This document shows, in pieces, positions 8,961-17,896 of a stretch of 24,073 nucleotides of DNA (its first letter is position 1; the number at the start of each line of letters is the position of its first letter). The position numbers were made by a program, and so were the translations under genes. Under the pieces are notes generated by a model that saw only the letters and a program-made list of their open reading frames with translations, was not told where the DNA came from and did not search any database. The stretch comes from Chara braunii. Its lineage: Eukaryota > Streptophyta > Charophyceae > Charales > Characeae. The stretch lies in NCBI GenBank assembly GCA_003427395.1, contig BFEA01000430.1, positions 522,477-546,549 of the forward strand. Direction: 5' to 3'.

Positions 8961-9235
8961 ATTATAAGGTAAGAAACACAAAAATCAAATAAAACCTCAT
9001 ATCCATTTCTTACACTTAGTTTATATCATCGTTCTTCTCCATAATAATATGTCTAAATAAAAAACATTCACCTAACATATCTATTCATATTCTATTTGAT
9101 CCAAATCCAATAAACTAATCAATTGACCTTATTTCAAATATTTTTTACACTAATATCACTATATTTTTGTTTCTCGTTTGTTCTTGTGGTTTATTTTCTT
9201 TGAAAGTGCTTATTCCTATTAATATCTCACACATT
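8961..9235. other. AT-rich spacer
   Basis: No gene seen. It separates small gene D from the intact frame at 9236. The frame at 9236 is open upstream to 9167 but without an ATG. Confidence 0.6.
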
Positions 9236-9577
9236 ATGTCGATCTTTCATCAATCTTTCAACGATCTTTGCATATACTTACAAGAACACAATCTACACCA
9301 TGCGACACAAATCAATGAACAAGAAATTGTTATCTCTTACTTTGCATATCACTTTACAACTTCTATCTCTTTAAATATATTTTTTGCGAATACCAAACCA
9401 TTACCAACGAACCTTCAAAATCTTCGTATTGCAATTGTTAACGATGCTATCTGTCTTCTTCATATTCCTCATCCTGGAACAAGAATTTTACTAACTAATA
9501 CTACTCATCATAAATTTATTTCTGCATCCCTTATAATCTTCAATGCATCTTTCACTTTTATGTATATTCTAAATTGA
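9236..9577 (+). CDS. Unknown intact small protein, 113 aa
   Basis: An uninterrupted frame from ATG 9236 to TGA 9575-9577. This is notable because every neighbouring gene is broken and the region is AT-rich, where stops are frequent. The product begins MSIFHQSFNDLCIYLQEH, has a middle block with NEQEIVISYFAYHF and ends in a hydrophobic tail (FNASFTFMYILN). No domain recognised. Placement and strand suggest it belongs with the protease and gene A set. Chance survival of a short frame in a dead element is possible. Confidence 0.5.
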   Translation: MSIFHQSFNDLCIYLQEHNLHHATQINEQEIVISYFAYHFTTSISLNIFFANTKPLPTNLQNLRIAIVNDAICLLHIPHPGTRILLTNTTHHKFISASLIIFNASFTFMYILN

Positions 9578-9645
9578 ACTAAAACAATGTAATACATATC
9601 TTAAAACATATCAAATATTACACTTTCTTCTTCATACCATATAAC

Positions 9646-9653
9646 TATATAAA
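9646..9653 (+). promoter_or_regulatory. TATA-box-like TATATAAA
   Basis: TATATAAA lies ~65 bp before an ATG at 9718 and ~125 bp before the ATG at 9780, in the spacer after the intact small gene. It is the same octamer as at 8557. A candidate core promoter only. Confidence 0.3.
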
Positions 9654-9779
9654 CATTTCCATTTCCATCTCCATAATACAACTTTAAACTAACTCATTTG
9701 TTTCTTTGTCATACTTCATGGCAGATAAAAAATAATCTCAAGCGGACCTTCAAGACCAAGCCACTGCATGGAGCAAAGA

Positions 9780-10253
9780 ATGCAACGTCAACGATACATA
9801 CATCACACGAAAACTATCGACCTTGAACAATATCTTCGTGTCCTTCCTATATATCAACCTACGCCTATAAAAGGGACAGGACTTCTGGTACATCATCACA
9901 GATGGCGAGGAGGACGATAAAACATGGTTACGATATACTCGGCTGATACAGATGAACTACAAACAGTCAACGGCATCTATGCAGCACTCAGCACAAAATA
10001 CATAGACACATACAAAAATTTGGTTTCATTACTATGAAGAGCTACAATGTACGACTACAATGAAGACTATGACATTCCACTGATAGGAACAACTATCACA
10101 TTTAATCATACTTCTAATCATCACGAATCATTAGAACCTCGAGGACTAACATTCGATACTCATTTTCGACATATGATACCACAACTACTTCACATCTATA
10201 CATTACCACTTCGACCAAACACACTTCCCAATTCTGACAATAAAATTCAATAA
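9780..10253 (+). pseudogene. Unknown gene F, decayed
   Basis: One frame from ATG 9780 to TAA 10251-10253, 158 codons, broken by TAA at 9918-9920 and TGA at 10035-10037. The translation looks protein-like: IDLEQYLRVLPIYQPTPIKG, then TIYSADTDELQTVNGIYAAL, then IPQLLHIYTLPLRPN near the end. An alternative reading from ATG 9718 in another frame also runs ~120 codons with three TAA or TAG stops; I prefer the first because it joins the open 3' part. No family recognised. Last member of the AT-rich gene block. Confidence 0.4.
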
Positions 10254-10319
10254 AAATTACAAGAATGAGAACATAAGCAAAAGCTAAAAAATATGAAACT
10301 CTATGAAAGACCAAGTATC

Positions 10320-10345
10320 TGTATATATATATATATATGTATATG
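10320..10345. repeat. (AT)n microsatellite
   Basis: Alternating TA repeats leading into TATGTAAATATGTGTG. A purine-rich GAGAAAGAGA tract follows in the duplicated segment. Confidence 0.9.
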
Positions 10346-10355
10346 TAAATATGTG

Positions 10356-10587
10356 TGTCTATATATATGTGCGAGTGAGAAAGAGAGAGAAGATAAAGAG
10401 AAAGAGAGAAAGAGAGAGACAAAAAAAAAAAAGAGATAAAAAAAAGAATGTCTCAGATAATTTTCTCCCCCCTACCACCAGATGCTATTGCCAGCATTGT
10501 GGCAAAATAATTTGCAAGGTTTAGCATTAATCTCAGATAACTAACAAATTGTGCTCTATTATCCTTTTTCCTTAGACTACATAATAC
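10356..10587. repeat. Exact duplication, copy 1 (232 bp)
   Basis: Every base from TGTCTATATATATG to ACATAATAC is repeated at 10618-10849, offset 262, including the poly-A runs of 12 and 8. No divergence is seen. The copy ends exactly where a Tn5 mosaic end begins, so this is best read as a false duplication. Confidence 0.95.
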
Positions 10588-10606
10588 CTGTCTCTTATAC
10601 ACATCT
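10588..10606 (-). other. Tn5 mosaic end (Nextera adapter residue)
   Basis: The 19 bases CTGTCTCTTATACACATCT are an exact match to the reverse complement of the Tn5 transposase mosaic end used in tagmentation libraries. The next eleven bases, AGAAGTGTATA, match the second half of a mate-pair junction adapter (AGATGTGTATA) at 10 of 11 positions. It lies precisely between two identical genomic copies. Contamination from a mate-pair or tagmentation read, not genomic sequence. Confidence 0.93.
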
Positions 10607-10617
10607 AGAAGTGTATA

Positions 10618-10849
10618 TGTCTATATATATGTGCGAGTGAGAAAGAGAGAGAAGATAAAGAGAAAGAGAGAAAGAGAGAGACAAAAAAAAAAAAGAGATA
10701 AAAAAAAGAATGTCTCAGATAATTTTCTCCCCCCTACCACCAGATGCTATTGCCAGCATTGTGGCAAAATAATTTGCAAGGTTTAGCATTAATCTCAGAT
10801 AACTAACAAATTGTGCTCTATTATCCTTTTTCCTTAGACTACATAATAC
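10618..10849. repeat. Exact duplication, copy 2 (232 bp)
   Basis: Identical to 10356-10587. Genomic sequence continues uniquely after 10849 (TTTGTTTGTTGAACATAG). Probably the same locus entered twice by the assembler. Confidence 0.95.
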
Positions 10850-10904
10850 TTTGTTTGTTGAACATAGTAATCGACATTGATAACTTTGTAATTGCGATTT
10901 GTAC

Positions 10905-11043
10905 TCCCTGTGATAATAATCAATAATGCTTACCTTAATACCTTAGCTTCATAGCTTGGCATTGTATCATTTGTGCTTCCTTTGACAAGGATCAACAATG
11001 CTTACCTTAGTACCTTAGCTTTGTAGCTTGGCATTGTACCATA
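10905..11043. repeat. 72-bp tandem duplication
   Basis: ATCAATAATGCTTACCTTA at 10919 recurs as ATCAACAATGCTTACCTTA at 10991, and AGCTTGGCATTGTA follows in both. Period 72 bp with about 85% identity. Non-coding. Confidence 0.85.
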
Positions 11044-11197
11044 CTATTCAGGGCTTTTATGGTAGAATACATTATAACATACAAATTCAAACTCCTTAAT
11101 GACAATCGACCTAGATAAAGGTGGAAAAACAGTAGTTCTATGTATTCAATGACTATTGGGTGATCTGTGAGTACAATTCCCCGCCACACAGATAACA

Positions 11198-11290
11198 GGG
11201 TAATTTGCAAAGTTTGCCATTAATTTAAGATATAAACAGTACTTTGTTTCTTGGACATACGAATTTCGCATTGATATTCCAACGGCTTTC
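11198..11290. repeat. Diverged copy of 10505-10880 sequence
   Basis: TAATTTGCAAAGTTTGCCATTAA and, further on, ACTTTGTTTCTTGGACATA correspond to TAATTTGCAAGGTTTAGCATTAA and ACTTTGTTTGTTGAACATAG, with an internal deletion. It is an older repeat of the same family, unlike the exact copies nearby. Confidence 0.6.
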
Positions 11291-12120
11291 ACGTCCCAAT
11301 GCACTAGTTGTTTTTAATCTTGTTTTTAATCTTTTTATTTTTTCCTTCTTCTCTTCCTTGCATTTTGTTTAATTTCTATGCAATACCAAAAAACAAAATA
11401 CAATGAGACACAAGCTTGACAAAACTCGGTGCTCAATGAAATCCAGAGCCCATAAAAACATCATCGGAAGTTGCAGTGTTTTAATGTTATAATATCTCCT
11501 TATACCTACAACTATATCATGTTTTTGGTCAGGCAAATCCAAAGAGAACATGCCCTTTTATCAACCCTCTTTCGACATCAGAATTTCGGAACCATTTCTT
11601 AGCTCGTGTTTTCATGTTCCTAAACTCAAATTCTGCTATTGCAATCTCCTGCACTATGGCTGTGCCCTCTCGCCCCGCACGGTCACAGCCAGTTGGTGGT
11701 GGTCATTTTGTCCGGAGGTCACTGCACTTGACTGTGCAGGACATGCAGACACAGACCATGGAGCATTTGATAAGATTTTCGTCTCGGCCAAAAAAAAAGC
11801 AGGGAAATTGAGTCGAGCGACCCAACGCAATTTCTATTTGAACTGCCCAGCAAACGCGAATTCCCACCAAAATGCCACCCATCGTGTCCCACCAGAACCG
11901 TGCCCGCCCCAAAACAACCCCCCCAGAAAAAACGCCCACCTAAAAAACGAAGGCCGGGACGCACTCCTCCACCAAAGAAAGACCAATGCTACACACTGTT
12001 AGTCGCCCTCCCTCCAACCTTTGCGCTCCAACCTCTTCGCCGACCGTTTGGCCTACCGGTTTGTGCCCTACCCCCAACCGCGCACCTTGTCGACACCCCA
12101 AGAACCCCGTTACAGGTTGT
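11291..12120. other. Composition boundary, no gene supported
   Basis: From about 11.5 kb the sequence turns from AT-rich to roughly balanced or GC-rich. Several overlapping frames are open on both strands between 11550 and 12270; none shows a domain, and the overlap in all frames suggests low stop density from base composition. No gene is assigned. Confidence 0.55.
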
Positions 12121-12180
12121 CGACATTTCCTCAAAAAGAAAGCCCCTCATCTACATTTCCTCAAAACGAAAGCCCCGCTA
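12121..12180. repeat. 30-bp tandem duplication
   Basis: ACATTTCCTCAAAA followed by GAAAGCCCC occurs at 12123 and again at 12153, period exactly 30. Shortly after, GCAGCC and GGCTGC near 12208 form a perfect 6-bp hairpin with a TTC loop. Confidence 0.85.
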
Positions 12181-12380
12181 CACGACGAAGTGCAATGGGG
12201 TAAGAAGCAGCCTTCGGCTGCGAACATTTCGAGTGTATAAGGCCATGAACAGGTCCAGGTACAGTTAAAAATGCTCACGTGGGGCAAGGCAAGCTAGATC
12301 CGAAGGAGTGGAGAGTAGAGACTTTGGCCAACAAGACGTCTGCTGTTGACAGAGCAAAGAACAAGCTCCCTAACAACCAT

Positions 12381-12482
12381 TTTCGCCTTCTTCAGCCGTG
12401 ACCTGGTTTCTGTGCTTATTAGTCGCTTTCATTTCGCCTTCTTCAGCCGTGACCTTGTTTCTGTGCATTACCAGACGCTTTA
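12381..12482. repeat. 51-bp tandem duplication
   Basis: TTTCGCCTTCTTCAGCCGTG starts at 12381 and again at 12432; both units continue GACCT(G/T)GTTTCTGTGC. Two units, period 51, about 90% identical. Non-coding. Confidence 0.92.
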
Positions 12483-12522
12483 GGGTGGGGGTGTGAGACC
12501 TGGAAGAGCCCGGCAGGGAGTA

Positions 12523-12550
12523 AGACAGTGTTGGAGAGACAGTGTTGGAG
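12523..12550. repeat. 14-bp tandem duplication
   Basis: AGACAGTGTTGGAG occurs twice back to back. Confidence 0.9.
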
Positions 12551-12965
12551 AATTTTAGAAGGATTTGCTAGGGATTCCGAGGGTTTTGAGCATTTATAGG
12601 ACCTTTGTGATGGCAATTTTTGCTTCTAAATCTCCAGAATTTTCTTAGCCAAAGCCGGGTAGTGGCCCCGATAGCTTAAAAAAAAAGAGGTTCCTTTAGT
12701 CCCTTTGTGGAGCTTAGAAGGATACTTCTCATATTGTTTCCGACTTTTTTAGACTTTTTCTTAAGTTTAGCCTATCTTCTTGTTTCTTCAGCGAATAGGC
12801 TAGTAATTGCTCATGATCTTATTTTTCAGACAAAGCCAGGTTAAAGTCCCGGTATCTCAATTTTTTTCTGTATGTGCTCTCAAATATGTTTCACGTTCCA
12901 AATAGGACGCTGGTCCCGGTTCCCAACACGTGCGGCTCCCCATGTATAGATTGGNGCTTTGTCCT
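12551..12965. other. Intergenic with one undetermined base
   Basis: No gene seen. CAAAGCC.GGT blocks near 12650 and 12833, each followed by a C-rich then A/T-rich stretch, look like a weak ~190-bp duplication. Position 12953 is N. Confidence 0.5.
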
Positions 12966-12986
12966 AAAAAAAAAAAAAAAAAAAAA
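12966..12986. repeat. Poly-A tract (21 A)
   Basis: A pure A run just after the undetermined base. It may be the tail of an old retroposed copy, since GC-richer sequence ends there, but no target-site duplication was found. Confidence 0.7.
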
Positions 12987-13003
12987 GAGTTAAGTACACG
13001 GGG

Positions 13004-13081
13004 TTAGTTTTTGATATAGCAGTCTCTCCCTCCGATTCTGGCTTAGTTTCTGATATGGCAGTCGCCCCCTCCGATTCCGGC
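13004..13081. repeat. 39-bp tandem duplication
   Basis: TTAGTTT(T/C)TGATAT(A/G)GCAGTC units start at 13004 and 13043, both ending CCCTCCGATTC.GGC. Period 39, about 87% identical. A third unit begins TTAGG and stops. Confidence 0.88.
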
Positions 13082-13295
13082 TTAGGACCGGTCCACCACT
13101 CACCACAGTACCATTTCGGTGAGTAGGAATGTTCCTACCCGTAGGTCTTTTTCTCGTGGTGAGTCTGCCGTGGTGAGCACTCGCCACGACTCCCTTTTCC
13201 CCAGGCTGCAATTAGGGGTTGTGGGGCCTATTGTGGGCCGTCTATGATGCACACAACCTCATACCCCGTGCGTCGTCCCATACCGGCAAATGGCG
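13082..13295. other. No gene seen
   Basis: GC-rich, with repeated GTGGTGAG and CTCGCCAC motifs on opposite strands that could pair. Nothing else supported. Confidence 0.5.
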
Positions 13296-13935
13296 ATCAT
13301 AGTAAAATGGGGGGTTGGCAGAGGATTTTTGGCCGGTGGGGTCGAATCGCCCGGGCAGAATGGAGGATTCTTGTTTCGTACTGAGGCGTTTCTCGAACTT
13401 GGGCCGTCGTTAGTGACAAAAGAGCGTGAGAGCGGTGAAGGAAAAAGAGGTTATCTAAAAACAACTGATTCTTTCCGGTTTTGTTTCCCAATGCTTAAGC
13501 TCGGCTTAGGGAGCTGCAAGCGACGTGCTACCCCGCCGACCATGGGCAAAATCGGAAGAAAAAGGAAAGGGGGTATGAGGAAGCGGAACTCACCGCTCCT
13601 TCCACGCTTGTGATCCGCAACCTCACGCCCTGCTCAACGTTCCGTATCGGGTCCGATGATCAGAGTAGTAGGGGGGGGCATGGCCGAAGATTTTTGGCAA
13701 TGGGGGTTGAGCCTCCCAAAACGAAACGGAGGTCTCTAGTTTCGGGTCGAGGGTTGCCTTGGTGGGGGCTCAAGCCGTCGTCGAGGACGAAGGACGGGCA
13801 CGGCACCCGTCCTGTTCAACCGTTGAGGAGGGGGTGGGGGAAGGTCCCAAAAGTGCCTCAGAAAAGGGAGGAGCAGGGAGGAAAGCGGGTGAGGAACGGG
13901 GGTTCCTGTTCCTCACGATGTCTGGTTCGTGGCGA
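13295..13935. repeat. Diverged ~365-bp direct duplication
   Basis: GG(A/C).GATTTTTGGC near 13322 and again near 13688 begins two related stretches; both continue with a (G)TGGGG(T)G(A)G block, TTGTTTCG or CTAGTTTCGGGTC, then GGGCCGTCGT or CAAGCCGTCGT. A purine-rich segment (AAAATCGGAAGAAAAAGG versus AAAAGTGCCTCAGAAAAGGG) follows at the same spacing. Identity is perhaps 60-65%. It lies just 3' (minus strand) of the gene at 13962. Coding status unclear. Confidence 0.5.
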
Positions 13936-13961
13936 CGATGGGGGTCGTCGGTCCGGACTTT

Positions 13962-14508
13962 TCAGGCTTCGTCGTCAGGTTCGTCACGACTGCGGGGGCA
14001 TCCCGGCGCAGGGCCTCCGGCGACGGAGTGCGTCGCAGGAACCCTCGTTCGGAAGCTGGCCGGAAGGGCGCCCTCGTTGCAGGAAAGTTCGGGGAACCTG
14101 GCTGCCCCTTCGTACCTCAGGACTAGCCGTCGCCAGGAGCACGAGTCCCCTTGACGACACCAGCGACAGTTAAACTGGGGCTGCCATGTGGTGTGGGCCG
14201 CGGACCAAGGTAGCACCGTCAGGTCGGTGTAAGGCAATATCAGAGATGGGGAGGAGAACCGGTCAATCAATACAAACCCACTCCCTCCGATATGGCACGC
14301 TTTGTTGGGATTGTGCCAATAGACTGACTCAGTTCGTCGGAGGGCGCCCTGTACATCCGCGTCGCAGTACACACTATCGTCGTCGGCGATAGGGAAGGTC
14401 GGTAGCGCGCTGAGACGAACTGAGTCGGAGGAGGGGCACGGGCGGGAACCCGTGCTCACGTTCGACAAGGGCGACTCTGGCTCCATGCAAAGAGCGACAG
14501 CTTCTCGC

Positions 14509-14573
<65 letters not shown>

Positions 14574-14588
14574 GGCACACACAAACAA
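13962..14588 (-). CDS. Unrecognised conserved protein, unit A copy
   Basis: Open on the minus strand from 14588 to TGA at 13964-13962 (208 codons). Similarity to the unit B copy begins at 14498 and reaches the stop; an ATG at 14486 gives 174 residues, but the other copy has no Met there, so the true start, or an upstream exon, is unknown. Landmarks in order: FPIADDDSVYCDADV (15 of 15 identical in both copies), CHIGGSG, LID.FS.PSLILPYTDLT, LPWS, then PQFNCR.CR..D.CSW (a possible metal-binding Cys cluster), YEGAARF, GALPA.FRT and an acidic end DE.D.EA. From FPIAD to LPWS 48 of 65 residues match. Across about 45 codons compared I counted 19 synonymous and 5 amino-acid-changing codons, which means selection on the protein. 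The residues before 14498 come from the CT repeat. Confidence 0.65.
14513..14571. repeat. (CT)n microsatellite
   Basis: About 29 uninterrupted CT repeats. The same site in unit B (16516-16537) and unit C (19643-19663) has shorter, interrupted CT runs, so the repeat is an old feature of the unit that expanded here. Confidence 0.97.
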
Positions 14589-15925
14589 GGGGCCCCGTCG
14601 AATCCGTGGAGACGCCCGCCGGTCACGACAAGCACGTGCAGCGGATGCCCCCGGTCATCGATAGCGGATACAGGACGACAGCCGCCCGCGTCCCGGGACC
14701 CCGACTCGGTCGCGAGGAAGGAAGGAAATCCAACTAAAAAATCACATGCGCACATGTCCTATGCGACCAAGAGGTTCCGAGGGAAAGAAAAAAAAAAAAG
14801 GGGAGGGAGTACGATGACCAACATAATCATGCATTCATGCAGACAGTCGTCACCCGATACTCCCCAACACACACATCCTTACACGCACTCGCATACTTCC
14901 ACGAATTGTCCCCTCAACATGTATACAACAAGATACCCGACCCTCGAGACATTGCACACATCACGCCAAGACAAAGCAGCAACGAAGATAAAAGTAAGTT
15001 CCTCCGTATACAAAAATTCTCAGTTGGCTGGCACCTATGGCGCAGCCTCAAAATTCCCCAAGACCACCGACCACCATAGCCACAAGGCCCTGCCACGATC
15101 GGCGTCCAATCTCCACCACCGCTCGGTCCCTCCAGTTGTCTTACCCCGAATCTACCACCAAGCCCGCCCCACATCGTCACTCCCCCAGTCACTTGGGATC
15201 GTCAAGCCTTTTCGTCACCGCGGACCTCACGCATAGCCGAGATCAAAGAGAGGGAGAGGAAGGGATTGCGATAATTTATAGCAGAGGAGGCGGCAGGTTG
15301 TCAGCACGAGGTGCGGGTGCGTGGGTTGTAGATGAGCAGGACACAAGAAGGGTCGGGGTTCCAGAAGGATCGGCGGGGTTGAGCTGGTCGACCCAGGTGA
15401 TCGGGGTGTTCGTTCAAACAGTGCGCGCTTTCCGCCTTCACCGTATTGATCCGAGGATCCCAATCACCTAGCCAATCAACTCTCATCAACAAAGGGGGGG
15501 GGATCGCACTTTGCTCGAGGGAAGACAAAGAGGCATGCAAAAAAGAGGAAGTGCGCGGCAAGAAGGGAAGATGGCCTTGGGATGCGAGCGGGGAAAAGGG
15601 TTTACACGACGTGCAAGAAATCGAAAACAGCCGCGCGCGCAAAATTTCAAAGGAAGAAAAAGAAATCCCAAAAGTCCTATCTATATTAATTCCTAAATGT
15701 TTCTTGGGTTTCTTGGCGCGATCGCTATTCCACCACACGGAAAATGGCCTTAGGGGCCGTTCTGAAAAGAAGGAAAAAGGGAAAGGAAAAAGAAAGAAAG
15801 GAAAATACACCCCATTTTTCCCAATCGCTTAGGCTCCGTAGTTCGGGGCTTCCGTAGGATTTTCCCATAAGGGTACGGGAAACCGTGGAGTACGGTTCCT
15901 AGCTTATCACACGCTAGGTTCTGGC

Positions 15926-17780
15926 TCACTCAGTAGCGAAAGGCCCCCAGAGGCACGGAGCGTTCATGCCTCGGTGTCAGACTCATCGAGTCCGCGCGGG
16001 CGTCTTGGTGCCTCGTTGCTTAGTGCAGGCTGGGCCTAGTGAACCCAGGTCCGAAAGTTAGCTGGGAGCGCACCCGAGTTGCGGGATAGTTTTAGGAATC
16101 GAGCTGCACCTTCGTATCCCAGGACTTGTCTCTACCAGGAACACAAATCTACGTAGCGACACTTGCGGCAGTTGAACTGAGGCCGCCACGTGGCGGAGCC
16201 GTAGACCAGGGTAACATTGTCAGATCAGTGTAGGGCAGGATTAGGGAAGGGTAAGAGAACCAGTCAATCAACATGAGCCCACTCCCTCCTATGTGGCAGG
16301 TCCTAGCGGGGTTATACAGGTGAATCTGCTCGGTTTGTCGCAGAGTGTTCAGTACGTCCGCATCACAGTACACACTATCGTCGTCTGCGATCGGGAAGGA
16401 CAGTGGCGCTCTGCGAGGAACCGATGTAAAAGTCGAGCACGGGGAATGACCCGCGCTCATGTTTGTCGAGACGCACACTGACTTCCTACATAGATCAATG
16501 GAACCCGCCTTACCCTTATCTATCTCTCTCTCTCTCCACGTTAGTCCAAACGAGGGCGACAAACATCCCCTGTAGTTGAGGTGAGCCGTGGGGCACCCGC
16601 TCAATTGATTCGAATCCTGCATCCGCCTACACGCGGCACCTGGATCAGTAAGGGGTTGGTGAAGAGAGTGAAATCCAACACACTCATACATCCATGCAGA
16701 CGGTCGACGCCCCCACATTCCCCAGAATTGCGCCCGTAAGCGCCGACACATCTACGCATTCACCTACCATAGACAGTGATACATTCAATATTTATGGACC
16801 CTCACACCACAGCGTGCATACAACAAAATTATACCCGTACTTCGGGACTTTGCGCATATCACACTTGGACAAAGCAGCAATGGAGATAAAAGTGAGTCCC
16901 TCACTTATTTCAAATCTCACACTCGATTGCCTTCCCTCAGGCACAACCCCCAATCAATCAGAACTTCCACCAACCATAGCCACAAGGTATTGTCGCTCGC
17001 AGCGTTCGATCTCCACCACCGCTTTGTCACTCCGACTGTCTTACCCCAAGTCTATTGCTAAGCCCATCCCACATCGTCACTCCGCCCATCCTTGGGCGTC
17101 AAGCCTATTCGACGCCGCGGACCTCGTGCATATAGCTCGTGCAGCATTGCAACCGAGATCAAAGAGAAGTTGAGGAAGGGGCTGCGAGAATTTATAGCGC
17201 GAAAGGCTGCGGGCTGCCAGCGCAAGGTGCGGGTAGCAAGAGGTGTAGATGAGCAGGACAGAAGAAGGGTCAAGGTCCCAAGAGGATCGAAGAAGGTGTG
17301 TCGAACGTTCTACGTGATTGGGGTGATCTTTCAAGTGGTGTGCGCTTTTCGCTTTCACCACATTGATCCAACCATCCCAACTTCATGGCCAATCGCTCGT
17401 GGGCAGACGAAGAGGCATGCAAGAAAGAAGCGTGCATTAAGAAGTGAAGATGGCGCAGAGATGCAAAGCAAGGGAATGGGTTTACGCCGTCTTCAAAAAT
17501 TTAAAAATTCATTGTGCCTGCATGATCATGCAAAAATTGAAATTCCCCCCCCCGCTAATTCCTATCCGTTTCTTGGATTTCTCTGCGTGGTCGCTAACTG
17601 TCCGTGTGGAAAGATCAAAAGTTTATGATTCGCCCCCCCCTTGTTTCAAGAAGAAGGAAAAGAAAAGAAAAAAAAAATAGGCCCTGTCTTTCCCAATCGC
17701 CCAGAACCCGTACTTCGTGGGATTTTTTCTTAACGGTACGAGAAGCCATCGATTGCGGATCGTGGCTCATCACACGCCCA
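15926..17780 (-). repeat. Tandem unit B (~1.85 kb)
   Basis: Second copy of the unit described at 13960-15925, same orientation, overall identity perhaps 65-75% by eye. Begins at the left with the degraded gene and ends at the right with TTTCCCAATCGCCCAGAACC near 17690 and CTCATCACACGCCCACC near 17766, matching 15818 and 15900 of unit A. Confidence 0.8.
15964..16498 (-). pseudogene. Unrecognised conserved protein, unit B copy (broken)
   Basis: Counterpart of the gene at 13962-14498. The frame is open from 16751 through 16498 and FPIADDDSVYCDADV (from 16396) to LPWS, with no gaps relative to unit A over 106 codons. A net 2-bp loss near 16200 shifts the frame; the matching residues then continue in another frame as TWRPQFNCRKCR, CSW, YEGAARF, GALPANFRT and the terminal DESDTEA, with a TAG after CSW and a second TAG shortly after FRTWVH. 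The final TGA is at 15966-15964, in the same place as in unit A. It is a recent pseudogene whose ancestor coded for the same protein. Confidence 0.65.
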
Positions 17781-17815
17781 CCACATCAGATTTTGCGGTC
17801 CTACCTTTTTCCTTC
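17781..17815. other. Edge of unit B
   Basis: Similarity to unit A fades here and AT content rises. Confidence 0.4.
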
Positions 17816-17896
17816 GAATAGAATGTACGGTCATTATAGTTGTATTTGGGGTATCTTTCAGTCTAAATGCAGTTATAATGACCGTATGTTATATTC
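17816..17896. repeat. Imperfect 26-bp inverted repeat (hairpin)
   Basis: GAATAGAATGTACGGTCATT at 17816-17835 and the following bases pair with AATGACCGTATGTTATATTC at 17877-17896. The inner block CGGTCATTATA pairs perfectly with TATAATGACCG. About four or five mismatches over 26 bp and a loop of ~28 bases. Consistent with a small foldback or MITE-like remnant. Confidence 0.8.

Larger units (their letters stand above)
13960..15925 (-). repeat. Tandem unit A (~1.95 kb)
   Basis: Homologous end to end to 15926-17780. Left third: a minus-strand coding block. Middle: a CT microsatellite. Right part: non-coding sequence with landmarks CGACAAGC, CCACCATAGCCACAAGG, TCTCCACCACCGCT, CATCGTCACTC, GAGCAGGACA, GATTGATCC-type ends, and TTTCCCAATCGC near 15818. 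In the right part base changes fall in all codon positions, consistent with promoter or untranslated DNA and not with coding. Confidence 0.8.

Noticed and set aside
4379-10253. Alternative genetic code with TAA/TAG read as glutamine
   Set aside because: TGA stops and several frameshifts also occur, and one TAA aligns with a His codon in the paralogue; ordinary decay is simpler.
10356-10849. Biological tandem duplication
   Set aside because: Perfect identity plus an exact Tn5 mosaic end between the copies points to a library or assembly artefact.
11550-12268. Several overlapping frames of 60-150 codons on both strands
   Set aside because: Openness in many frames at once reflects base composition and the 30-bp tandem repeat; no recognisable motif.
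13311-13345. tRNA-like or SINE promoter box (GGGTCGAATCGCC)
   Set aside because: It resembles a B box but there is no matching A box at the right distance and no cloverleaf.
13290-14173. Plus-strand frames of 107 and 187 codons
   Set aside because: Conservation between units A and B follows the minus-strand codon pattern, so at least the part over 13962-14173 is a shadow frame; the rest shows only weak similarity between the 365-bp repeats.
14754-15236. Plus-strand frame of 160 codons, and the matching frame at 16694-17173
   Set aside because: Both are in the non-coding part of the tandem units; substitutions between copies are mostly amino-acid-changing, so there is no sign of selection.
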